Below are positions 16,946 through 23,384 of a stretch of 33,422 bases of DNA, one piece after another. The notes under the pieces were generated by a model. It searched no databases. It saw only the letters and a program-made list of their open reading frames with translations, and had not been told where the DNA came from. Both the position numbers and the translations under genes were made by a program. Source of the stretch: Streptomyces nymphaeiformis (GTDB lineage: Bacteria; Actinomycetota; Actinomycetes; Streptomycetales; Streptomycetaceae); contig NZ_JACHJY010000024.1 of assembly GCF_014203895.1 (NCBI RefSeq), positions 1-33,422 on the forward strand, read 5' to 3'. Position 1 is the stretch's first letter; every line of letters starts with the position of its first letter.

Positions 16946-17898
16946 CCCCGCACCACCTCCGCCAGCGCCAGCGCCTCGCGCGCCATCGCCGCCGTCGCGT
17001 CCAGGTCCGTCATCATCAGCGGCACCGCGCGGCACGCGATGCCCGCCGCCTCGACCTCCGCGACCGCGCCCGCGTCCACGGTGTCCACGAGCCAGCCGCC
17101 GACGAGTTCGGCGCCGTAGTGCAGGGCGACCGCCGCCGCCGTGGACTCCACGCCCACGGCCGCGAGCACCTTGTCGGCCATGCCGCGCACGGGCGCGTCG
17201 CCGACGATGGGGGAGAGGCCCACGACCGGAGCCCCGGCCGCGACGACCGCCTCACGGATCCCCGGCACCGCCAGGATCGTCCCGACGCTCACCACCGGGT
17301 TGGACGGCGGGAAGAGGATGACGTCCGCCTCGGCGATCGCCTCCAGCACGCCGGGCGCGGGCTTCGCGGCCTCCGCGCCGACCGGCACGACCGCCTTCGC
17401 GTCGACGGAGGCGCGCAGCTTCACCCAGTACTCCTGGAAGTGCACCGCGCGCTGCTCGCCCTCCACCTCGATCGCCACGTGCGTCTCGACGCGGTCGTCG
17501 GACATGGGGAGGAGCCGGACGCCGGGCTGCCAGCGGGCGCACAGCGCCTCGGTGACGGCGCTCAGCGGGTAGCCCGCGCCGAGCATCTGCGTACGGACGA
17601 TGTGGGTGGCGAAGTCGCGGTCGCCGAGGCCGAACCACTCGGGTCCGACCCCGTACGCCGCGAGCTCCTCCTTGACGGCGAAGGACTCGTCCGTACGTCC
17701 CCAGCCCTGCTCCTCGTTGATGCCACCGCCGAGGGTGTACATCACCGTGTCCAGGTCGGGGCAGACCTTCAGCCCGAAGAGATGGATGTCGTCACCGGTG
17801 TTGCCGATGACCGTGATCTCCGCGTCCGGCGCGGCCTGCTTGAGGCCGCGAAGGAAACGGGCACCACCGATGCCGCCGGCCAGAACCACAATGCGCAT
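16942..17898 (-). CDS. fbiA: F420 biosynthesis phospholactate/phosphoenolpyruvate transferase FbiA
   Basis: The 318-residue enzyme (CofD/FbiA family) joins a (enol)pyruvyl- or lactyl-phospho group from the guanylylated donor to Fo, making (dehydro-)F420-0. The N-terminal motif is VVLAGGIGGARFLRGLK (4-20), followed by VIGNTGDDIHLFGL (30-43), both diagnostic, and FPPSNPVVSVGTIL near 196-209. The ATG at 17898 has no visible Shine-Dalgarno site; two small overlapping dyads lie there instead (17902-17912 and 17911-17925). It starts 65 bp after the cysteine dioxygenase stop on the same strand and overlaps fbiB by 4 bases. Confidence 0.94.
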   Translation of the reverse strand: MRIVVLAGGIGGARFLRGLKQAAPDAEITVIGNTGDDIHLFGLKVCPDLDTVMYTLGGGINEEQGWGRTDESFAVKEELAAYGVGPEWFGLGDRDFATHIVRTQMLGAGYPLSAVTEALCARWQPGVRLLPMSDDRVETHVAIEVEGEQRAVHFQEYWVKLRASVDAKAVVPVGAEAAKPAPGVLEAIAEADVILFPPSNPVVSVGTILAVPGIREAVVAAGAPVVGLSPIVGDAPVRGMADKVLAAVGVESTAAAVALHYGAELVGGWLVDTVDAGAVAEVEAAGIACRAVPLMMTDLDATAAMAREALALAEVVRG

Positions 17899-17901
17899 GC
17901 A

Positions 17902-17925
17902 GACAGTCTGTCAGCCGGAGGCTGA
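17902..17925. promoter_or_regulatory. two abutting small dyads immediately upstream of fbiA
   Basis: GACAG-T-CTGTC (17902-17912) and TCAGCC-GGA-GGCTGA (17911-17925) sit 4-27 bases ahead of the fbiA ATG, where a ribosome site would be expected. They could be an operator, or an mRNA structure affecting fbiA translation. Confidence 0.35.
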
Positions 17926-17963
17926 TCGCATGAGGGGTGGTGGTCGGGAGACGGGCGGGCCTG

Positions 17964-18473
17964 TCAGGCGGACAGGACCTCCGGGGCGGCCGGGGCGCAC
18001 TGGCCCTGGAGGAACTCGTGCATCGGCATCTCGGTCAGACCCGGGAAGTAGACGTGCAGGCTGACGGCCGGTTCGAGGGAGTCGTTGACGACCTCGTGGA
18101 CGTACCCGGGCGCGAACACCCGCTGCGCGCCGCCGTCGAGCGTCCGCACTCCCCGCTCGGTGCGCTCCGTGAGCTCGCCCTGCAGGACGGTCAGGACGCC
18201 GGAGGAGACGCCGTGGTCGTGGAGCCCGCTGCCCTGTCCGGGCACCCAGGAGAGCAGCCAGACCTCGTAGCCGGGGCCGGTGCGCAGGCGGTGGTACCAG
18301 CGGGTGGTGGCGTCGTACTCGACGTACGGGGCCCACTGGGAGCGGTCGTCGGCGATGGAGCGCGCGAGGCCGGCGAACTCGGCCACGGTGACGGGGTGGG
18401 CGCGCTCGGGCTGGAGGAGGTGCGGGACCTCGAGGATGTCGCCGGCGATCTGAAGGTCGCTGTCCATGTTCAT
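17964..18473 (-). CDS. cdo: cysteine dioxygenase family protein
   Basis: The 169-residue cupin enzyme should oxidise cysteine with O2 to cysteine sulfinate using Fe(II). The metal-binding motif is GLHDHGVSSGVLTVLQGEL (83-101), with His85 and His87, and the third ligand is His126 in APGYVHEVVN. The ATG at 18473 has GAGGAA 11 bases upstream; a second ATG two codons later is possible. The gene leads the fbiA-fbiB run, 65 bp away. Its ~245-nt leader contains a polycysteine short ORF, hairpins and direct repeats (separate entries), which suggests cysteine-dependent control. Related cupin thiol dioxygenases with other substrates cannot be excluded. Confidence 0.88.
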   Translation of the reverse strand: MNMDSDLQIAGDILEVPHLLQPERAHPVTVAEFAGLARSIADDRSQWAPYVEYDATTRWYHRLRTGPGYEVWLLSWVPGQGSGLHDHGVSSGVLTVLQGELTERTERGVRTLDGGAQRVFAPGYVHEVVNDSLEPAVSLHVYFPGLTEMPMHEFLQGQCAPAAPEVLSA

Positions 18474-18525
18474 GGGTGGGGAGGTTCCTCAGCAGAAACA
18501 GAAGCGGTGGGGGGTCACGGAAGAG

Positions 18526-18550
18526 AGGTGACACGGGTGACGCGGGTGAC
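18526..18550. repeat. three 9-bp-spaced GGTGAC direct repeats in the cdo leader
   Basis: GGTGAC occurs at 18527-18532, 18536-18541 and 18545-18550, an exact 9-bp period. GTCAC at 18514-18518 is an inverted match to the first, giving a possible 5-bp stem with a 9-base loop close to the cdo ribosome site. It may be a protein-binding array or part of an RNA switch. Confidence 0.45.
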
Positions 18551-18586
18551 GCTGGGGGAAGGAGCCGGAGCCCTGCGGCACCGACG

Positions 18587-18608
18587 GCCGAAGCTCTGCG
18601 GCTTCGGC
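18587..18608 (-). promoter_or_regulatory. 8-bp stem-loop in the cdo leader, just past the polycysteine ORF
   Basis: GCCGAAGC and GCTTCGGC form a perfect 8-bp stem around a 6-base loop. It starts 18 bases after the stop of the 30-codon cysteine-rich ORF and 114 bases before cdo. A ribosome finishing the ORF would reach close to its base; one stalled at the first Cys codon would not. There is no U tract. Confidence 0.5.
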
Positions 18609-18626
18609 GGCTGGAGCGCTACGGCA

Positions 18627-18719
18627 TCAACAGCTGGGACAGCAACAGCAACAGCGCGCTTGGACAGCGCGGCGGAACCCACGGCTGTGGGTCGCGGAGG
18701 GCGCTGTGGTCGCTGGCAT
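18627..18719 (-). CDS. candidate polycysteine leader peptide (uORF) for cdo
   Basis: An ATG-started 30-codon ORF on the cdo strand, stop at 18627-18629, 153 bases before the cdo ATG. Residues 23-27 are five consecutive Cys codons (TGT/TGC alternating), then Pro-Ser-Cys-stop, so six of the last eight residues are Cys. There is no Shine-Dalgarno site. A TTGACA -35-like box (18751-18756) is placed so that transcription would begin at or near this ATG, which fits a leaderless ORF. Leaderless polycysteine short ORFs act as cysteine-responsive attenuators in mycobacteria; here the downstream gene degrades cysteine. Caveat: the Cys run is a TTGCTG hexamer repeat, and the -10 region is poor. Function is inferred. 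Confidence 0.55.
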   Translation of the reverse strand: MPATTAPSATHSRGFRRAVQARCCCCCPSC

Positions 18720-18750
18720 GGCATCCAAGGTGGCCGGAGGGGCACCCGAC

Positions 18751-18756
18751 TGTCAA
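18751..18756 (-). promoter_or_regulatory. TTGACA -35-like element for the cdo leader
   Basis: A consensus TTGACA on the minus strand lies 32-37 bases before the leader ORF ATG at 18719. No good -10 is visible at 17-19 bp (CCACCT, CACCTT); TTGGAT appears at 22 bp. The remainder of the gap up to the whiB promoter (about 18760-18980) shows no gene I can support. Confidence 0.4.
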
Positions 18757-18989
18757 CTCAATGCCCGATTTGGGGGTAATGTTTCACCTCATCCGGTTAC
18801 TGTGCCCGGAGAAAGGTTTGTTCAGGCGCGGACCAGGAGAGATGGCGCATCGACCGCACCCTTAAACATCCCGGGGGCGTGATCGGACTGTGATCCGGAT
18901 CGCTTCCGTGGCCGGATCGCAACAAGATCCAAGTCCTCGACGTCCTCCTCCGTGCGGGCGGCGCGACGCGGTCGGGCCGGCGGCATGTG

Positions 18990-19005
18990 TCACGTTTTTT
19001 GGTGA
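18990..19005. promoter_or_regulatory. TCAC-N8-GTGA inverted repeat upstream of whiB
   Basis: TCAC (18990-18993) and GTGA (19002-19005) flank an A/T-rich core of six T bases, about 70 bp upstream of the whiB -35 box. The half-sites resemble those of BldD, but the spacing is longer than the BldD consensus, so the binding protein is unknown. The surrounding 18980-19110 is the least GC-rich stretch in the window. Confidence 0.35.
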
Positions 19006-19071
19006 TTTGAACACTTTCCGCATAGGCTTGGTTCCGCAGAGTGAATACGGGGCCCAATAGCAGATCTCGGC

Positions 19072-19100
19072 TTGACTCGCACAGAGCACGAACTTGTAAT
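19072..19100 (+). promoter_or_regulatory. sigma70 (HrdB)-type promoter of whiB
   Basis: TTGACT (19072-19077), a 17-bp spacer and TGTAAT (19095-19100) make the best promoter in the window, one mismatch from consensus in each box. Transcription would start near 19107 and give a leader of about 67 nt. In S. coelicolor whiB is known to have a constitutive and a developmental promoter; this one looks like the constitutive type. Confidence 0.75.
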
Positions 19101-19111
19101 TTCACTCGTGT

Positions 19112-19139
19112 TGTTCGGCCGGGTTTCGCCCCGGCAACA
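19112..19139 (+). promoter_or_regulatory. stem-loop in the whiB leader
   Basis: GCCGGG (19118-19123) pairs with CCCGGC (19130-19135) around a 6-base loop, and TGTT (19112-19115) with AACA (19136-19139) extends the stem past a 2-base bulge. It lies at the very 5' end of the predicted transcript and may stabilise the mRNA or affect translation. Confidence 0.5.
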
Positions 19140-19173
19140 TCACGGGGACGCACAGAACAGACGAGGGGCGCAC

Positions 19174-19437
19174 ATGACCGAGTTGTTCCAGGAACTGCTG
19201 GTCGAGGACGCGGACGAGGAACTCGGCTGGCAGGAGCGCGCACTGTGCGCCCAGACCGATCCCGAGTCCTTCTTCCCCGAGAAGGGCGGCTCGACCCGCG
19301 AGGCCAAGAAGGTCTGCCTCGCGTGCGAGGTCCGCTCCGAGTGCCTCGAATACGCCCTGCAGAACGACGAACGGTTCGGCATCTGGGGCGGCCTCTCCGA
19401 GCGCGAGCGACGCCGGCTGAAGAAGGCCGCCGTCTGA
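19174..19437 (+). CDS. whiB: sporulation regulator WhiB
   Basis: The 87-residue protein is the founding Wbl-family iron-sulfur transcription factor, which with WhiA turns on genes for septation of aerial hyphae. Four cysteines (25, 48, 51, 57; spacing C-x22-C-x2-C-x5-C) bind a [4Fe-4S] cluster. The GIWGGL turn is at 69-74 and a basic C-terminal helix (ERERRRLKK) completes the DNA-contacting region. Length and sequence match classical WhiB very closely. The ATG at 19174 has GAGGGG 5 bases upstream. It has its own promoter and terminator, so it is probably monocistronic. Confidence 0.97.
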   Translation: MTELFQELLVEDADEELGWQERALCAQTDPESFFPEKGGSTREAKKVCLACEVRSECLEYALQNDERFGIWGGLSERERRRLKKAAV

Positions 19438-19481
19438 GCGGCACCCGGCCCCGGACCGTGTCCGGGCCCGCGACCACCCCG

Positions 19482-19524
19482 AACGGTCCGCCCCCTGTGC
19501 ACAGGCCACAGGCGGCGGACCGTT
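19482..19524 (+). terminator. whiB terminator hairpin
   Basis: An 11-bp perfect outer stem (19482-19492 with 19514-19524) encloses a second CCTGTG/CACAGG stem. It starts 45 bases after the whiB stop. The rest of the 263-bp gap to the next gene repeats fragments related to the stem (GGACCGT, GGCGGACCG) but shows no gene. Confidence 0.75.
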
Positions 19525-19700
19525 CTGCGTTTCCGGGCCCCGAACCTCCGCACCGGACCGTCCGCGGGCAGGTGCACGCTTCCGCACGGTCTGTCCACAG
19601 GGCGGCGGACCGCCCCGCGTGCAGCCGTTAGTGTGGGCCTCCGTCCGAGACGCTCCCCACGCCCCCCGCGGGCGACCCCGGCCGGAGGGCCCGTAGCTCG

Positions 19701-22700
19701 ATGTCCTCAACTCCTGAGTTTCCGCGACACGTCGTCACCGCCGTGCTCGTCACCCACGACGGCGCCCGCTGGCTGCCCGACGCGCTCGCCGGGCTGCTCG
19801 CCCAGGAGCGCCCCGTGCAGAACGTGGTGGCGGCCGACACCGGCAGCGCCGACGACTCGGCGCAGCTCGTCGCCGACGCCATCGGCGCCGACCGCGTCCT
19901 GCACCTCGCGCGCCGCACCGGCTTCGGCGCCGCCGTCGAGGAGGCCGCGCGCACCGCGCCGCTGCTCGGACCCGAGGAACTGCCCTACCTGAAGCGCCCC
20001 AGCGGCTGGGACCCCGTCAGCCGGACCTGGAACGACGACGCGTACGACCTCCCCGAACTCCCGCACGGCGAACCGGTCCAGTGGCTCTGGCTCCTCCACG
20101 ACGACTGCGCCCCCGCGCCCGGCGCCCTCGCCGAACTCCTGCGCGTCGCCGAGTCCGACGCGGACGCCGCCGTCATCGGCCCCAAGCTGCGCGGCTGGTA
20201 CGACAGGAAGCAGCTCCTCGAAGCCGGCGTCAGCATCGCCCGCAGCGGCCGCCGCTGGACCGGCCTCGACCGCCGCGAGCAGGACCAGGGCCAGCACGAC
20301 CAGGTCCGCTCCGTCCTCTCCGTCTCCACCGCCGGCATGCTCATCCGCCGCGACGTCTTCGAGGAGCTCGGCGGCTTCGACCGGCGCCTGCCCCTCATGC
20401 GCGACGACGTCGACCTGTGCTGGCGCGCGCACTCCGCGGGCCACCACGTCCTCATCGCCCCCGAGGCCGTCCTGCGGCACGCCGAGGCCTCCGCCCGCGA
20501 GCGCCGCACCGTCGACTGCGCCGGACGCACCGCCGCCAACCCGCACCGCGTCGACAAGGCCGGCGCCGTCCACACCCTCCTCGCCAACACCCGGGGCCGC
20601 GCCCTGCCGTACATCCTCGTACGGCTCGTCCTCAGCACCCTGGTCCGCACCCTCGCCTACCTCGTCGGCAAGGCCCCGGTGCAGGCCGTCGACGAGGTCA
20701 TGGGCCTCCTCGCGACCCTGCTGCGCCCCGAGAAGATCCTCGCCGCCCGCAAGCGCCGCAGGAACCGGACCGTCCCCAACAGCGAGTTCCGGTCCCTCTT
20801 CCCGGCGCCCGGCGCCACCCTCCGCGCCACCGTCGAGCAGATCGCCTCCCACTTCGGCGGCGACGAGGCCGACGCCGGCGGCTCCCGCCACGGTGTCGTC
20901 GAGTCCGGACCCGGCGGCGACGACGCCGACTACCTGGAGATCGAGCAGTTCGCCCGGCTCAAGAAGATCGCCCGCAAACCCGGACCGGTCCTCTTCGCCC
21001 TGCTCCTCCTGGTCTCCCTGGTCGCCTGCCGCAACCTCTTCGCCGGCGGCTCCCTGGCCGGCGGCGCCCTGCTGCCCGCCCCCGACACCGTCTCCGAGCT
21101 CTGGTCGCGGTACGCCGACTCCTGGCACGCCCTCGGCACCGGCGGCACCCAGACCGCCCCGCCCTACCTCGCCGTCCTGGCCGCGCTCTCCGCGCTGTTC
21201 CTCGGCTCCACCTCCACCGCGCTGACCCTGCTGCTCGTCTGCTCGGTCCCGCTCGCCGGCTTCACCGCGTACTTCGCCGCCCGCGGCATCGTCGAGTCCC
21301 GGCTGCTGCGCGCCTGGGGCGCCATCGCGTACGCCTTCCTGCCCGCCGCCACCGGGGCCCTCGCCGCCGGCCGGCTCGGCACCGCCGTCCTCGCGATCCT
21401 GCTCCCGCTGATCGCCCGCGCCGCCGTCGCCGCCCACGGCTTCAACCGGCCCGACCGGGGCAGCTGGCGCGCCACCTGGGCGTACGCCTTCCTGCTCACC
21501 TTCGCGACGGCGTTCACCCCGGTCGTCTGGCCGCTCGCCGTCCTCCTCGGCCTCGGCGTGCTCGTCGCGAACCGCTCCGACCTCACCGCGTACGGACTGC
21601 GCTTCCTGGCCGCCGTCGGCACCCCGGTGCTCGTCCTCGCGCCCTGGTCGCTCAGCCTCCTCACCGACCCCGGCGCCTTCCTGCGCGAGGCCGGCGTCGA
21701 CGTCCGTACGGGCACGGCCACCGCGCTCGACCTGCTCGGCACCAGCCCCGGCGGCCCCGGCACCACCGGCGGCCTGCTCCTGCTCGGCCTCGTCCTCGCC
21801 GGCCTGGCCGGCCTCCTCCGCGAGGAGCGGCAGCTCGCCGTCCGCGCCGCCTGGGCCGCCGCCCTCGCCGGACTCCTCTTCGCGGTCCTCTCCAACGGCG
21901 CCGGCGGCACCGGCTGGGCCGGACCCGCCACCCTCGTGTACGGCGCCGCCCTCATCGCCGCCGGCATGATCGGCGCCGAGGGCGGCCGTACCCGCGTCGC
22001 CGCCCACGGCTTCGGCTGGCGCCAGCCCGTCGCCGCCCTCATCGCCCTCGCCTGCGCCGTCGGCCCCGCCGTCGCCGCCGCCGGCTGGATGATCGGCGGA
22101 GCCGACGGCCCGCTGACCCGCCGCGACCCGGTGCAGGTCCCGGCGTTCGTCGCCGAGGAGAGCGGCACCCGCGACCAGCCCCGCACCCTCGTCCTCGGCG
22201 GCAGCACGCCCGGCGAGGTCGCCTACACCCTGGTCCGCGGCTCCGGCGCCCGCCTCGGCGACGCCGAACTCACCGAGGCCGCCGAGGCCGACCCCCGTCT
22301 CGACGCGGTCGTCGCCCACCTCGTCGCCGGCTCCGGCGCCGACCAGACGCAGGAGCTCAGCGGCTACGCGATCCGCTACGTCCTCGTACGGGACGGAGCA
22401 CCGCGCCAGATGGGCCGCGTCCTCGACTCCACGCCCGGCCTCAGCCGCCTCAGCCAGCTCGACGGCAGCGCGCTCTGGCGCGTCGACCGCGAGATCGCCC
22501 GCGTCATGATCGTCCCGCCCGCGTCCAAGGACGCGACGAAGGACGCGGCCGCGGAGGAGACCGCCAAGACGGTCGCCGTCGCCGCCGGGCCCGTCGAGGC
22601 GCACACGCAGATCCCGGCCGGACCCGCGGGCCGCGTCCTGCGCCTCGCCGACCGCGCCGACGAGGGCTGGACCGCCACCCTCGACGGCAGGGAACTGACC

Positions 22701-23384
22701 AGGACCACCGTCGACGACTGGGCCCAGGGCTTCGAACTCCCCACCGGGGGCGGCCGCCTCGACCTCACGTACGACGAGCCGATCGGGCACACCGCCTGGA
22801 TCTGGGCCCAGGCCGGCCTGGCCCTCGTCCTGCTCGTCCTCGCCCTGCCCGGGCGGCGCCGCGAGATCGACGACGACCTCCCCGAGGAGGAGCTCGCGAT
22901 CCCCGCCCAGGCCACCGAGGGCGACGGCCGCCGCGCCCGCCGCCTGCGCGCCGCCGCGGAGGCCTCCGCGGCGGCCGAGGCGACGGAGACCTTCGGGAAC
23001 GCCGAGAACGCCGAGTTCCCGGAGTCCACGGAGCACGCAGCGGCCCCGATCCCGGAGCAGCAGTCCTACGAGCCCCGCGACCAGGAACAGGACTGGGACG
23101 GCGGCTACGACCCGGCCTACGCCCAGGCCCCCGCACCGCAGGAGCAGCCGCAGACCCAGCAGTACGCCGACCAGGGCTACTACCAGGACTACGCGGCCGA
23201 CCCGTACCAGCAGCAGCCGTACGCGTACCCCCAGCAGGGCTACGAGCAGCAGGGGTACGAGCAGCAGGGCTACGACCAGCCCCAGCAGTACGACCAGCAG
23301 CAGTACGACCCGTACGGCTACGGCTACGGATACCCCCAGGGCCACGAGACCGAGCAGCGTCCCGACGGGAGCAGCAACCAGTGA
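19701..23384 (+). CDS. large family 2 glycosyltransferase with multi-pass membrane domain and Gln/Tyr-rich tail
   Basis: The 1227-residue protein begins with a cytoplasmic GT2 domain (about 8-300). It shows VVTAVLVTHDGARWLPDAL, the LLHDDCAP DxD-equivalent (about 130-137) and MRDDVDLCWRA (about 231-241). Hydrophobic segments follow near 305-325 and 430-450 and repeatedly from about 490 to 790. A probably extracellular Ala/Gly-rich region (about 800-1030) precedes a last membrane helix (about 1033-1050). The C-terminal ~150 residues are disordered and Gln/Tyr/Gly-rich, including repeats of the type GYEQQ. It likely transfers sugar to a lipid or envelope polymer; substrate unknown. The ATG at 19701 has GGAGGG 11 bases upstream. 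Its stop overlaps the next start (GTGA). Confidence 0.85.
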   Translation: MSSTPEFPRHVVTAVLVTHDGARWLPDALAGLLAQERPVQNVVAADTGSADDSAQLVADAIGADRVLHLARRTGFGAAVEEAARTAPLLGPEELPYLKRPSGWDPVSRTWNDDAYDLPELPHGEPVQWLWLLHDDCAPAPGALAELLRVAESDADAAVIGPKLRGWYDRKQLLEAGVSIARSGRRWTGLDRREQDQGQHDQVRSVLSVSTAGMLIRRDVFEELGGFDRRLPLMRDDVDLCWRAHSAGHHVLIAPEAVLRHAEASARERRTVDCAGRTAANPHRVDKAGAVHTLLANTRGRALPYILVRLVLSTLVRTLAYLVGKAPVQAVDEVMGLLATLLRPEKILAARKRRRNRTVPNSEFRSLFPAPGATLRATVEQIASHFGGDEADAGGSRHGVVESGPGGDDADYLEIEQFARLKKIARKPGPVLFALLLLVSLVACRNLFAGGSLAGGALLPAPDTVSELWSRYADSWHALGTGGTQTAPPYLAVLAALSALFLGSTSTALTLLLVCSVPLAGFTAYFAARGIVESRLLRAWGAIAYAFLPAATGALAAGRLGTAVLAILLPLIARAAVAAHGFNRPDRGSWRATWAYAFLLTFATAFTPVVWPLAVLLGLGVLVANRSDLTAYGLRFLAAVGTPVLVLAPWSLSLLTDPGAFLREAGVDVRTGTATALDLLGTSPGGPGTTGGLLLLGLVLAGLAGLLREERQLAVRAAWAAALAGLLFAVLSNGAGGTGWAGPATLVYGAALIAAGMIGAEGGRTRVAAHGFGWRQPVAALIALACAVGPAVAAAGWMIGGADGPLTRRDPVQVPAFVAEESGTRDQPRTLVLGGSTPGEVAYTLVRGSGARLGDAELTEAAEADPRLDAVVAHLVAGSGADQTQELSGYAIRYVLVRDGAPRQMGRVLDSTPGLSRLSQLDGSALWRVDREIARVMIVPPASKDATKDAAAEETAKTVAVAAGPVEAHTQIPAGPAGRVLRLADRADEGWTATLDGRELTRTTVDDWAQGFELPTGGGRLDLTYDEPIGHTAWIWAQAGLALVLLVLALPGRRREIDDDLPEEELAIPAQATEGDGRRARRLRAAAEASAAAEATETFGNAENAEFPESTEHAAAPIPEQQSYEPRDQEQDWDGGYDPAYAQAPAPQEQPQTQQYADQGYYQDYAADPYQQQPYAYPQQGYEQQGYEQQGYDQPQQYDQQQYDPYGYGYGYPQGHETEQRPDGSSNQ

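Noticed and set aside
18515..18745. A 76-codon minus-strand frame (GTG at 18745) overlapping the polycysteine ORF in another frame
   Set aside because: Its start would lie upstream of the likely transcription start, it has no ribosome site, and its Ala/Val/Pro-rich composition looks like a frame-shifted reading of the hexamer repeat and the GTCACC repeats.
18476..18865. Plus-strand 129-codon frame between cdo and whiB
   Set aside because: It reads the cdo leader backwards, has no ribosome site and no recognisable sequence.
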